Below are positions 23,465-32,353 of a DNA stretch of 34,059 nt, in pieces. Each line of letters starts with the position of its first letter. The stretch's first letter is position 1. Both the position numbers and the translations under genes were made by a program. The stretch is from positions 1 through 34,059 of the forward strand of contig JADFGO010000013.1 in NCBI GenBank assembly GCA_022567655.1, written 5' to 3'. The notes beneath the pieces were generated by a model, which worked only from the letters and a program-made list of their open reading frames with translations, searched no databases and was not told the origin of the DNA. The DNA comes from Candidatus Neomarinimicrobiota bacterium (GTDB lineage Bacteria; Fidelibacterota; SORT01).

Positions 23465-24806
23465 GTACTTAGATAATCTTGATACGATTCAGTCTCAAAA
23501 TTTTAGCGGAATTGTAACCAACGTTGTAGGGTTAATCATTGAATCGAAAGGACCGAAAGCTTTTGTAGGTGAGATATGCAATATAGTTTCAGAAGACGGT
23601 ATAAATAAAGGGAAAGTCGAGGTAATCGGGTTCAGAAATAAATTTTTGATTTTAATGTCGTTAGGTAGAATAAATGACATCAAACTCGGTGACCGTGTGG
23701 TGGGAGAATCTGAAAAGTTTGTTATACCTGTCGGCAGATCATTGTTAGGCAGAATTTTAAACGGAATGGGTGAGCCAATCGACGGCTTAGGCCCACTCCA
23801 TGTGGAAGAGATGAGACCTGTTCATAATTCTCCGCCAAATCCCTTGGACAGAAAGCGAATCACGGAACAATTATATACCGGCGTAAGGAGTATAGACGTT
23901 TTTAATGCCTGCGGAAAAGGTCAGCGAACAGGGATATTTGCAGGAAGTGGCGTAGGTAAGAGCGTGATCCTGGGGATGATAGCAAGAAATACGAGTGCTG
24001 ATGTGAACGTTATCGCATTGATAGGCGAGAGAGGACGGGAAGTAAAAGAGTTTATCGAAAATGATCTGGGGTCGGAGGGGCTGAAGCGTTCTGTTGTAGT
24101 TACTGTAACCTCGGACGAAGCCGCACTTTTAAAGATAAAAGCTATTTTAACGGCCAATACGATAGCGGAATACTTCAGGGACGAAAGACTCGACGTAATG
24201 TTATTAGTAGATTCACTCAGCAGAACAGCGACTGCGCAGCGTGAAATAGGATTGGCGGTAGGGGAACTCCCAACTACAAAAGGCTATACCCCGTCTGTTT
24301 TCTCCATGCTGCCTAAGATAGTTGAAAGAGCCGGCTGCAATTCTGAAGGAAGCATCACGGGCTTTTATACTGTATTAGTTGAAGGGGATGAGATGGACGA
24401 TCCGGTGGCAGACGCTGTTCGATCATACCTTGACGGACATATAGTGTTATCAAGGAAATTGGCTCTTAAAAACAGATTTCCCGCCATCGACATATTACAA
24501 AGCATGAGCAGGCTGATGAAAGACATTTCATCCGATGACCATAAGTTATTAGCGGATGACGTCAGGAGTAACCTGGCATATTATGAAGAAGCGGAGGATT
24601 TAATTAATATTGGAGCTTATACAAAGGGCAACGATCCAAAGATAGACCGCGCAATGGATGTGATCGATAATCTCACAGCATTTATGATTCAAAAAATCGA
24701 TGAAAAATCCGACCTGGAATCTGATTTGAAATCGTTGGCACAGATATTGCGACCTATTGAATTAAAAACGGAAAATATAAGTGAAGAAGTTCAGGTTCAG
24801 ACTTGA
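23445..24806 (+). CDS. fliI: Flagellum-specific export ATPase FliI
   Basis: FliI is the hexameric cytosolic ATPase of the flagellar type III export gate, related to F1 beta. At 453 aa it is normal length. It has Walker A GSGVGKS at 167-173 in GIFAGSGVGKSVILGMIARN, the segment IGERGREVKEFIE, Walker B LDVMLLVDSLSRTATAQREIGLA, and the export-ATPase segment FTVLVEGDEMDDP with DGHIVLSR. The first ~100 residues form the N-terminal beta barrel. ATG 23445 lies within fliH. The 3' end overlaps fliJ by 26 nt. Confidence 0.97.
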   Translation: MTAILDKYLDNLDTIQSQNFSGIVTNVVGLIIESKGPKAFVGEICNIVSEDGINKGKVEVIGFRNKFLILMSLGRINDIKLGDRVVGESEKFVIPVGRSLLGRILNGMGEPIDGLGPLHVEEMRPVHNSPPNPLDRKRITEQLYTGVRSIDVFNACGKGQRTGIFAGSGVGKSVILGMIARNTSADVNVIALIGERGREVKEFIENDLGSEGLKRSVVVTVTSDEAALLKIKAILTANTIAEYFRDERLDVMLLVDSLSRTATAQREIGLAVGELPTTKGYTPSVFSMLPKIVERAGCNSEGSITGFYTVLVEGDEMDDPVADAVRSYLDGHIVLSRKLALKNRFPAIDILQSMSRLMKDISSDDHKLLADDVRSNLAYYEEAEDLINIGAYTKGNDPKIDRAMDVIDNLTAFMIQKIDEKSDLESDLKSLAQILRPIELKTENISEEVQVQT

Positions 24807-25257
24807 AAAAGTGCTACAGGCGAAGATGATTCAAGAGAGAGTGAAATTGAAAGAAGTAACCAAAATAGAAAATGAAATTCAAAAGTTGAGAGACGCTCTC
24901 GAAGCTATCAGGAGTCGATATAGGGATACGATTCAATCGATCATAACTCAACGCCTCGGAAATTTATCAAGCATAGAATTGAAGCGCACTTTAGCTTACA
25001 AAGAACGATTGACATCAAATGAATCGGCTCAGCTGCTCGACATTCAAAGTGCTGATAAAAAAATGGAAGAGATCAAGAAAGAGTTAGCAACTGCTAATAT
25101 GGAACGTAAAGCGATCGAGAATCTAAAAGAGAAAAAGAAGCACGCGTACAAAAAGAATTACCTTAAATCAGAACAGACTATAAACGACGATATTTCAGTG
25201 CGAAATAGAGGGTCAGTTTTTCCGGTTCAAACCGTTATAGAGGAAAATATTGCCTGA
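24781..25257 (+). CDS. fliJ: Flagellar export chaperone FliJ
   Basis: FliJ is a two-helix coiled coil that inserts in the FliI hexamer and escorts export chaperones. This 158-aa protein begins KKFRFRLEKVLQAKMIQERVKLKEV and remains charged and helical throughout, as in FliJ. Sequence conservation in the family is low, so the call rests on size, the start motif and position right after fliI. The start is GTG at 24781, inside the fliI 3' end. The motE-like gene begins inside its own 3' end. Confidence 0.88.
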   Translation: MKKFRFRLEKVLQAKMIQERVKLKEVTKIENEIQKLRDALEAIRSRYRDTIQSIITQRLGNLSSIELKRTLAYKERLTSNESAQLLDIQSADKKMEEIKKELATANMERKAIENLKEKKKHAYKKNYLKSEQTINDDISVRNRGSVFPVQTVIEENIA

Positions 25258-26005
25258 AGAGAAAATAAAAGTTTCCGAGAAAGAAGAGATAAAAAAGCCT
25301 GAGTCAAAAAAGGGTTTGCCCATAAAACTCATCTTGCTTGGATCAGCCGGGTACCTGGTAGTTCTTGGCTTAATGATCGCCGGAATGATATTAGTATTGA
25401 AACCCGATGCGCCGCCGTTAGAGGAGGTTGCCTCAATAGCGGAGAGCGCTCCTCCTGTAACTCAGCCGCCTGTAAAAGAGCCCGACGTTGCCGATCCCGC
25501 CACGACATTCCTTGACTTAGCGGAAAATGTCGACATAACCGATTTAGTGGATGAATTAAAGGAGATAGAATATAAAGGCAGACTGCGGCAGAGAATGGAA
25601 GTAGATTCCGTGGCAAGACTTCAAGCCGAAAACGAAACAAGAATAGCCAAAGCTAAACTTGAAAAATTGAAATTAGAGACGGCAAAACTAATCGCAGCCA
25701 GATATAAACCCGGCTTTAATGTAGGCAGCGCCGCAATTCAGGAAGCTGCAGGAATCTTTGAAACGTCATCGGATAAGATGGAAAAGTCAGGATCGAAGAA
25801 GGGTTATCAGCATCTTGCAAAGATATATGCCTCTATGAGACCGGCGGAAGCTGCAAAAATATTGGATAAGATGGAGACCAATCTCGTGGTGAACTTATTG
25901 GCGAACATGAAAAACAGAAACGCCGCAAAGATACTAAGCTCGTTCAAACCTCAAAAAGCAGCGAGAATAAGCAGAGAGATGAGCACTAAATTAGCTCAGA
26001 TTTAA
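25250..26005 (+). CDS. motE: MotE-like membrane protein (MgtE-N/MotE-type)
   Basis: At 251 aa the protein has one transmembrane helix (~25-50), a proline- and acid-rich stretch (~52-80), a coiled coil (~105-160) and a C-terminal helical domain (~180-250) with MRPAEAAKILDKMETNLVVNLLANMKNRNAAKILSSFKPQKAARI, the helical repeat shared by MgtE-N and MotE. MotE is a periplasmic stator chaperone or partner in Helicobacter and others, and YlxF in the Bacillus operon is its counterpart. Its place between fliJ and fliK matches that of ylxF. The TTG start at 25250 overlaps the fliJ end. Confidence 0.8.
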   Translation: MPEEKIKVSEKEEIKKPESKKGLPIKLILLGSAGYLVVLGLMIAGMILVLKPDAPPLEEVASIAESAPPVTQPPVKEPDVADPATTFLDLAENVDITDLVDELKEIEYKGRLRQRMEVDSVARLQAENETRIAKAKLEKLKLETAKLIAARYKPGFNVGSAAIQEAAGIFETSSDKMEKSGSKKGYQHLAKIYASMRPAEAAKILDKMETNLVVNLLANMKNRNAAKILSSFKPQKAARISREMSTKLAQI

Positions 26006-26006
26006 G

Positions 26007-28001
26007 ATGAAACAGAGCGCTCAAATATTAAAAATATTGGATATCCTATCCACAAGCTCAAAAGGGTTGGGGGTGAAAAAGTCGTCCTTAAATAAAAAAG
26101 GGGAACAGGAATTTGAATCGCTGCTAACCGATACGGACGATAAACTCTATTCTGTAAATTCATCGGGTATCATCCTGGAGAATCCACCAAGTAAAGCAAA
26201 AAACATTCTGAACTTACCGTTTTCGAATACAAGTCCCGATAATTCTGAAATTATAATTGGAGAGGCAAAAATAAGCGCTCAGGAAAATCTGAAAGTTGGT
26301 GTTATAAAATCCACGCAAAAATCAGATATTATTTCGCCTCAGAACGGTACTCGATCAAAATTAAATTCTCTGAACTTTGCATCAAATCAGATGAAAAACA
26401 CAGAACCGATCAAGGTTTCAAAAGGAAAGAGCAATTTAGTCAATAGCAAGCGCCTTATCCTGAATAAAGATTCCGCGAAAGAACTGATCGTTGGTTTACA
26501 AAAAGATGATAAGCAAAAAATTGTAAACGATTTAAAGATGAAGACAAAATTATCGGCCGGCGCATCAAAAGCAGTGAGCAACAAAGAGGGCTCTGTTGTG
26601 CCGATTGATTCGATGAAGCAAGTAATAGCGGCCACCGGGGGAATGAAAGCGGGCGAAAAGAACGAAGAGGTAGTTGATGTGAACCCGCTGATAAAGTCGG
26701 GAAAGAGCTCCGCAATAGATAGAGGGCATCGGACGGTTATTATGGACTCTTCTGAAAATACTTCTTCGCGCATTGAAAACGGGAAAGTTGAAACTTCGTT
26801 ACAGGGGAATCACACCAAATCGATTTCCAAGATAAAATTATCTCCCGTAATTAACTTAGATAAAGGAGTGACCCCGAAAACAGGAAATCCCGGTGGTACT
26901 CCGGTAACCGATATCGGAGATGGTCCGCCCATCGAAGAAAATGAGAATCAGGCTCAGAGTAAATCATCTATATCGAATCATAAGTTAAAATCAGAGGGCG
27001 ACGTCAAAGGGGCGAAAATTTCTGTCCCGGATGTTGTTCCCGTCTCAGAAAAAGCCGTTAAAACCGTTTCTTCGCCGGGAGTACAAATTGATGATGGGGA
27101 TGAAGAAAGGGCGATGAGTATACTGAATAAGAAACTATATAACCCGCGTCATGCATTATCGAACTTCAGGGAAGATAATGCTTTGTTTATTCCGGGAGTG
27201 AGGAAGAGCGCTATAAGTTCTTTAGAATCCTTAAGTGCGATCTCAATCAACAAACAATTGAGTGACTTTCAGTCAACAGGAAAAAGATTAAACACTAAGT
27301 TCAGGACAAAAGGAAAGCCTTTAAGTAAATTAGGTTTAAAAAGAAAAGTTAGTCTTAAACAGAGTAGTCTAATAAACCAGAAGGTCCTCCGAAACAGCTA
27401 TTTAGCTCGGAACGAATCGCCCGGTTCAGCTGATGGAAAATCTATATTGATTAACGTTGAAAATAATAGCGTTACATCTCTGCCGGTAGAATCAGAAGTG
27501 CGAGAATTTTCACTTCCCAAATTGAATACTACATTTACAAAAAACGGGGTTTCGGTTACTCATACGAATCTGCCCGAATCTGATCCGATGAAGTTTTCAA
27601 TAAAAGCGTTAAATGAGGAATTGAATAAGATTCAGTTACGGTTGTCTCCAAAGGGGTTAGGAAACATTACTATCGATATACATCAAACTGGAAAATCCCT
27701 TTATACGAAAATTTATGTTGAGAGTGCAGAGGTGATGCGAATTCTTCAGGATTCGCTTCCGGAGTTAAAAGAAAATTTGTCACAACAGGGGTTGAATTTA
27801 GAAGAAGCGAATATTTCCGCAAGAAGAGACGAGGGGCATCATCAGCGTTCACTTATGAATGGGGAAAGATTCAAGGAGGATCGGCAGGATAAGAATTCCG
27901 GTTCAGCTCAACCCCCGGAGACGGAAGTTCCTCTTGAAGTACTCGGTCGAAACCAGGTTCGAGCGACAAGCCCGTACAGCACAGTCGAATACTTAGTATA
28001 A
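26007..28001 (+). CDS. fliK: Flagellar hook-length control protein FliK
   Basis: FliK measures hook length and switches export from hook to filament subunits. This 664-aa protein is long for the family (often about 300-500). Residues 1-500 are polar, low-complexity and rich in Ser, Lys, Asn and Asp, like the elongated ruler. The conserved switch domain lies at ~530-610 with LNKIQLRLSPKGLGNITIDIH and VMRILQDSLPELKENLSQQGLNLEEANIS. It starts 1 nt after motE and ends the first part of the cluster; flgD has its own promoter. Confidence 0.92.
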   Translation: MKQSAQILKILDILSTSSKGLGVKKSSLNKKGEQEFESLLTDTDDKLYSVNSSGIILENPPSKAKNILNLPFSNTSPDNSEIIIGEAKISAQENLKVGVIKSTQKSDIISPQNGTRSKLNSLNFASNQMKNTEPIKVSKGKSNLVNSKRLILNKDSAKELIVGLQKDDKQKIVNDLKMKTKLSAGASKAVSNKEGSVVPIDSMKQVIAATGGMKAGEKNEEVVDVNPLIKSGKSSAIDRGHRTVIMDSSENTSSRIENGKVETSLQGNHTKSISKIKLSPVINLDKGVTPKTGNPGGTPVTDIGDGPPIEENENQAQSKSSISNHKLKSEGDVKGAKISVPDVVPVSEKAVKTVSSPGVQIDDGDEERAMSILNKKLYNPRHALSNFREDNALFIPGVRKSAISSLESLSAISINKQLSDFQSTGKRLNTKFRTKGKPLSKLGLKRKVSLKQSSLINQKVLRNSYLARNESPGSADGKSILINVENNSVTSLPVESEVREFSLPKLNTTFTKNGVSVTHTNLPESDPMKFSIKALNEELNKIQLRLSPKGLGNITIDIHQTGKSLYTKIYVESAEVMRILQDSLPELKENLSQQGLNLEEANISARRDEGHHQRSLMNGERFKEDRQDKNSGSAQPPETEVPLEVLGRNQVRATSPYSTVEYLV

Positions 28002-28169
28002 TTCTCTAAGAAATAAGGAAAAAGTTCCCCTATTAGGTCGGAAAAATCTTCCACCACTTTATCAGAACTGTCCAGAAGTAATTTAGACACATATTATTAA
28101 ACCTTTAAAAACCTTACGAATATTAGCTTTCCCGGAGATACCAATCATCAACGCAAGTGATTCGAGATT
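28002..28169. other. Intergenic region fliK-flgD
   Basis: This AT-rich spacer has no gene. It ends at the sigma-54 promoter of flgD. I see no clear terminator after fliK; enhancer sites for the upstream activator would be expected here or within fliK. Confidence 0.4.
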
Positions 28170-28185
28170 TGGCACGTAACTTGCC
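28170..28185 (+). promoter_or_regulatory. Near-consensus sigma-54 promoter of flgD
   Basis: TGGCACGTAACTTGCC has the full TGGCACG and TTGC elements with the proper 10-nt gap between GG and GC. The start should fall near 28196, ahead of the ribosome site AGGAGAGGAG. It rules out an upstream start for flgD at 28189. Confidence 0.85.
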
Positions 28186-28215
28186 TTTATGTCTGTGAAA
28201 TACAAGGAGAGGAGT

Positions 28216-28908
28216 ATGGTCGAGACAATATCTACATTTAATGCGCTGCAAGGCGGAGCACAATTATCCAATAGTAGGGATAGAAATGCTATGGGAAGAG
28301 ACGCATTTATGAAGCTTCTTTTAGTACAATTAAGAAATCAGGATCCTAATAATCCACTTAAATCGCATGAATTTGCCAGCCAATTAGCGCAGTTCACATC
28401 TGTAGAACAACTCTTCAACATAAATGAGAAACTTGACAGGAATCTCGAATTGGATTTCAATATGAGCCAGTCGTTAGGTAATTCGCTCGCCACCACAATA
28501 GTCGGTAAGGACGTAAGAGCGATTGGAAATGAGATAAGCTATGAGAATGGTGAAGCAAGCGATGTGTTCATTGATCTTAGCCAGAGCGCAGCAAATGTCG
28601 TCGTGAGCATTTATGATTCGAATAATACTCTCATGAGAAGGGTTGATATGGGGGCGATGACAGGCGGCGAGAGCATATTCAGATGGGATGGTAAAAATAA
28701 TAATGGGGTCGAGATGGCAGATGGTATTTATACTTTTTCAATAGATGCCAATGGCAATAACGGCGTGCCGGTACCTGTGGCATTCTACATAGGAGGGCAT
28801 ATTACCGGTGTGAAATTCAGTCAAGATAACGCAACGACCTTTATCGTAGGCGCTTTAAACATAGGCGTAGCGGACGTAATTATGATTACAGAACCAAGAG
28901 GAAATTAG
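28216..28908 (+). CDS. flgD: Flagellar hook cap / hook assembly protein FlgD
   Basis: FlgD caps the growing hook and is shed at its completion. The N-terminal motif MGRDAFMKLLLVQLRNQDPNNPLKSHEFASQLAQFTSVEQL (~25-65) is diagnostic. The C-terminal half holds a beta-sandwich with the FlgD Ig-like sequence FRWDGKNNNGVEMADGIYTFSIDA. The start is ATG 28216: AGGAG lies just upstream, and the sigma-54 start site near 28196 leaves no room for the longer frame from 28189. This gives 230 aa, the normal size. The stop is directly adjacent to the next start (TAG-ATG). Confidence 0.94.
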   Translation: MVETISTFNALQGGAQLSNSRDRNAMGRDAFMKLLLVQLRNQDPNNPLKSHEFASQLAQFTSVEQLFNINEKLDRNLELDFNMSQSLGNSLATTIVGKDVRAIGNEISYENGEASDVFIDLSQSAANVVVSIYDSNNTLMRRVDMGAMTGGESIFRWDGKNNNGVEMADGIYTFSIDANGNNGVPVPVAFYIGGHITGVKFSQDNATTFIVGALNIGVADVIMITEPRGN

Positions 28909-29310
28909 ATGTCAGAAAGTGATCTGATAGCAAGAATCAGTGCTGCGAGTATATCCGGAAAAGCCGAATCAATCGCCCCGAAGCCTGTAACACCGGATGT
29001 AAAGCGAGGGAGATTAAAGGGTAAGGAGTCATTCAGGGATGTACTTAACGATCAGATGAGCGTAAGGTTTTCTTCTCACGCGCAGAAAAGACTTGAACAG
29101 CGTCAAATATCGCTTGAACCCGCAGAAATGATAAGACTTCAAAAAGCAGTGGACGCTGTTGATTCCAAAGGAGCGCGAGACGCATTGGTCTTACTGAATA
29201 ATAAAGCATTCATAGTCAGTGTCGCCAACAGGACAGTTATTACAGCTCTCGACAGCGAAGAGAAATCGGGTAAAGTATTCACAAATATAGATTCAGCAAT
29301 AGTTGCATGA
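28909..29310 (+). CDS. Flagellar operon protein, TIGR02530 family
   Basis: At 133 aa it has a polar N-terminal third and a conserved C-terminal part, FSSHAQKRLEQRQISLEPAEMIRLQKAVDAVDSKGARDALVLLNNKAFIVSVANRTVITAL. The SxHAxxRLxxR motif and the NRTVITA strand mark the small family found between flgD and flgE in Firmicutes, Spirochaetes and other bacteria. Its function is not established; position suggests a hook assembly accessory role. Its start directly abuts the flgD stop, so it is in the flgD operon. Confidence 0.82.
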   Translation: MSESDLIARISAASISGKAESIAPKPVTPDVKRGRLKGKESFRDVLNDQMSVRFSSHAQKRLEQRQISLEPAEMIRLQKAVDAVDSKGARDALVLLNNKAFIVSVANRTVITALDSEEKSGKVFTNIDSAIVA

Positions 29311-29422
29311 AATTAGTAAACAATAACAAAAACCGCACGGAGCCGGACCTTTTTTTCGGAGGAGGCTCAGTTTTGAGGAATGATAGAATCAAAACACACA
29401 GCGGGTCAAGGAGGTCAAGAAA

Positions 29423-31492
29423 ATGATAAGGAGCTTATTTGCCGGTGTATCGGGATTAAGAAATCACCAGGCTTTTATGGACGTAATCGCGAATAACATC
29501 GCTAACATAAACACGGTTGGATTCAAGGCATCAAGGATAACGTTCAAGGAATCTTTAGCCCTGCTCATAAGGGGTGCACAAGCCCCCACGAGTGATCTCG
29601 GCGGAAAAAACCCACTCCAGATCGGTTTGGGTATGACCGTGGCAAGTATCGACCAGGTGTTTTCGCAAGGTAATTTAGAGGCGACAGGACAGGAAACCGA
29701 TCTTGCGATTCAGGGAGAAGGATTCTTTGTAGTCAGAGACGGCTCAAGGAGATTCTATACGAGGGCAGGGTACTTCAAATTGGACGCCCAGGGAAGATTA
29801 GTCAGTCCTTCCACCGGTTTCCTGCTTCAGGGAAAGAGAGCAAATGCCAAAGGCGTAATCTCTGAGGGCACATCGATCACAGATATCACTCTTCCGTTCG
29901 GACAAAAGACACCGGCTCAAGCTACTTCGATTGTAGGATTTGCCGGTAACCTTGATGCGGGAGGTATCTCTAAAGGGACGATCTTTACAAGCGAAGCGGT
30001 TTATGGTATAGAGACTGACGGCACAAGCGACGTGAACAACCTTTATGCAAACGGAGCAGCAGATTCTTCCATTACAGGAATGACGAACAACTCCACGCAG
30101 GTAACGGTCACAGATGGAACGACAACAAAGACCTATACCTATGTAGAGGGAACTGCCACGAGTACGGAGTTTCACACGCTTGCAAATCTCATCAGCAACA
30201 TAAACACTGACTTCTCCGGCAGTTTAAGCGCTGCTATGGTTGCGGCTACTGGAGAGATCGAATTCACCAATGATTCTGGGAGCAGTCTTACGCTTGCGAT
30301 AACAAGCACGAATCTGAATCTGGATAAAGCGCTTGCCGCCGCTGACGGTACTTTAGCAGCTTCGGCAACAAGCCAGACCGATGAGTTTTCACATGTTGGA
30401 ACAGATACAGACCTATTAATCAATTTGAGGGACGATACAGGGACTTCGTTAGGATTGGTAGCGACAGATGTGATCAAGGCAAACGGGTCAATAGGCGGGA
30501 CAGCGATTACCGAAGGGACGGTAACAGTCACATCGTCAATGACTTACAGCGAACTTGCGGAGGAGCTGGAGACAATTTTCAGAATCAAGAGCTCCGACGG
30601 CGTCACTATAGACTCCGACAATGGCAGTATAGCCATAAACGGAGACGGTGGTCTGGTAAATGAGCTTTCGGGCTTGAAGATCACAGCAGAAGACAGCGGT
30701 GGAACGCCAAGAGCCAACTTTAACGCAATATTCGATGATGGTGCCGGAAATTGGTTCGAGGCTCAATCCGCGACTGACTTTGCCCAGAGCGCATCAATCA
30801 CGGTATTTGACTCCAAAGGTGAACCCCATGTTGTATCAATCAAGTTTATCAAGGACCCTGTAGAGGTAAACAAATGGAGATGGGAAGCTTCGATTGAGGG
30901 GCTTAGCGAGGACAGGTTAAGCGGAGATACCGGCGAAGTTACCTTTGACAGCGAGGGTAATCTGAAAACCTATACATATGACGACGGAGCGTCGTCATTC
31001 AGGTTCTTACCCGAAAGCGGAGCGAATGTAGTTGAGATCAAATTCGATTCGGGTACGTTTGGAGAGATTGACGGATTATCTCAATTCGACGGTTCACCGA
31101 ATGCTATAGCTAACGAACAGAACGGTTACACGGTGGGTGAGTTAAGTCATATTACTGTGGACAGTACCGGAGTCATTTCGGGAGTCTATACCAACGGTGT
31201 AGCTCAGAAATTAGCGCAGGTGGTGCTTGCCACGTTTAACAACCCGACAGGTCTGGTGAGAGTCGGAGACAACCTTTACGATGTCTCCGGTAACTCCGGA
31301 CAAGCCGTTGTAGGCGAAGCAGGCTCTACGATTCAATCCACGATAACTTCAGGAGCTCTCGAGCTCTCAAACGTGGATCTGGTGGAAGAATTTACGAAGA
31401 TGATCATCGCTCAGCGTGGATTCCAGGCTAACGCCCGGGTGACTACGGTGAGTGACAGGATTCTCGAGGAAGTAGTAAGACTCAAACAGTAA
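29423..31492 (+). CDS. flgE: Flagellar hook protein FlgE (large form)
   Basis: FlgE builds the hook. The N-terminus MIRSLFAGVSGLRNHQAFMDVIANNIANINTVGFKASR and the C-terminus VDLVEEFTKMIIAQRGFQANARVTTVSDRIL are the conserved D0 parts, and the SQGNLEATGQETDLAIQGEGFFVV segment is typical. At 689 aa it is much longer than the ~400 aa of E. coli; the extra material lies in the Thr/Ser/Asp/Gly-rich surface domains (~190-470). Two stretches in it resemble each other: one with TLANLISNINTDF and one with TYSELAEELETIF. AAGGAGG lies 9 nt upstream of ATG 29423. A 112-nt gap from the preceding gene may hold its own promoter; I found no sigma-54 site in it. Confidence 0.95.
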   Translation: MIRSLFAGVSGLRNHQAFMDVIANNIANINTVGFKASRITFKESLALLIRGAQAPTSDLGGKNPLQIGLGMTVASIDQVFSQGNLEATGQETDLAIQGEGFFVVRDGSRRFYTRAGYFKLDAQGRLVSPSTGFLLQGKRANAKGVISEGTSITDITLPFGQKTPAQATSIVGFAGNLDAGGISKGTIFTSEAVYGIETDGTSDVNNLYANGAADSSITGMTNNSTQVTVTDGTTTKTYTYVEGTATSTEFHTLANLISNINTDFSGSLSAAMVAATGEIEFTNDSGSSLTLAITSTNLNLDKALAAADGTLAASATSQTDEFSHVGTDTDLLINLRDDTGTSLGLVATDVIKANGSIGGTAITEGTVTVTSSMTYSELAEELETIFRIKSSDGVTIDSDNGSIAINGDGGLVNELSGLKITAEDSGGTPRANFNAIFDDGAGNWFEAQSATDFAQSASITVFDSKGEPHVVSIKFIKDPVEVNKWRWEASIEGLSEDRLSGDTGEVTFDSEGNLKTYTYDDGASSFRFLPESGANVVEIKFDSGTFGEIDGLSQFDGSPNAIANEQNGYTVGELSHITVDSTGVISGVYTNGVAQKLAQVVLATFNNPTGLVRVGDNLYDVSGNSGQAVVGEAGSTIQSTITSGALELSNVDLVEEFTKMIIAQRGFQANARVTTVSDRILEEVVRLKQ

Positions 31493-31508
31493 TCCTAGGG
31501 TGAACGCA

Positions 31509-31554
31509 GGGGCAGGTTAACACCTGCCCCTCATCCTGCTCTAGGAAGGAGCAG
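31509..31554 (+). other. Two tandem hairpins between flgE and motA
   Basis: The first is GGGGCAGGT-TAAC-ACCTGCCCC, a perfect 9-bp GC-rich stem with a tetraloop (31509-31530). The second, CTGCTC-7 nt-GAGCAG (31536-31554), hides a purine tract AGGAAGGAG. No T-run follows either. They may be an mRNA stability or attenuating element that separates hook from stator levels. Confidence 0.55.
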
Positions 31555-31565
31555 ACTACAGGCAT

Positions 31566-32348
31566 ATGGATATTGCCACACTGATCGGAATATTTTCGGG
31601 TATAGCGCTCGTACTTTTAGCTGTAATCCGAGGCACATCGCCGGCCACTTTTTTTGATGTCAACTCATTGATCATTGTTATCGGTGGAACCGCAGCAGCA
31701 ACGTTTACGAATTTTCCTCTTAAGGACGTATTCAGCCTATTCGGAGTCGTTCGAAAAGCGTTTTTTAATAAAGCGCCTGTCTTCCAGATAAAACTTGAAA
31801 GAATAGTTGAGCTTGCCAAGAGGGCACGCAGGGAAGGGATACTTGCTCTCGAATCGGAGATGGAATCGGAGGAGGAGGAATTTCTGGTAAAAGGTATTCA
31901 GCTGGCTGTGGACGGAACGGAGCCCGAAATGATAAAATCTGTTTTAGGCGCGGAGTTATCAAATATAGAAGAACGGCATTCACTCGGTGCAAGTATCTTC
32001 AAAGCGATGGGCGCATACGCTCCGGCACTCGGAATGATCGGAACTCTTATCGGTCTGATACAGATGTTAAGTTCCTTGGAAGACCCTACTCAGATAGGTA
32101 CCGGTATGGCTGTGGCTCTCGTAACGACGTTTTACGGCGCTGTGTTGGCAAATCTCATGTTTCTGCCGATAGCGGGGAAGCTCGAGACTCTTTCTACCCA
32201 GGAGATGCTGCAGATGGAAATGATTCTGGAAGGTATTCTTTCTATCCAGCAAGGAGATAATCCGAGAATGATAGAAGAAAAATTGATCTCCTTTGTACCT
32301 CCAAAATTCAGAAAAATGGCTTTAGACTCAGTTGCCGAGAAAGAATAG
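31566..32348 (+). CDS. motA: Flagellar stator protein MotA
   Basis: MotA, with MotB, forms the ion channel and torque unit. At 260 aa it has two N-terminal helices (DIATLIGIFSGIALVLLAVI; SLIIVIGGTAAATFTNFPL), a cytosolic loop with acidic and basic charges, and a C-terminal pair of helices with APALGMIGTLIGLIQML and GAVLANLMFLPIAGKL. The conserved Pro in APALGMIG is present. The start is ATG 31566 with a weak AGG close upstream. motB follows after 5 nt. Confidence 0.95.
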   Translation: MDIATLIGIFSGIALVLLAVIRGTSPATFFDVNSLIIVIGGTAAATFTNFPLKDVFSLFGVVRKAFFNKAPVFQIKLERIVELAKRARREGILALESEMESEEEEFLVKGIQLAVDGTEPEMIKSVLGAELSNIEERHSLGASIFKAMGAYAPALGMIGTLIGLIQMLSSLEDPTQIGTGMAVALVTTFYGAVLANLMFLPIAGKLETLSTQEMLQMEMILEGILSIQQGDNPRMIEEKLISFVPPKFRKMALDSVAEKE

Positions 32349-32353
32349 ATTTT

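Noticed and set aside
28189-28215. Upstream ATG as the start of flgD
   Set aside because: It would precede the sigma-54 transcription start and has no ribosome site, whereas 28216 has a good one.
29340-29368. Imperfect GAGCC/GGCTC stem with a T-run before flgE
   Set aside because: Only 5 bp pair well and the T-run is in the loop, not after the stem. It does not make a terminator.
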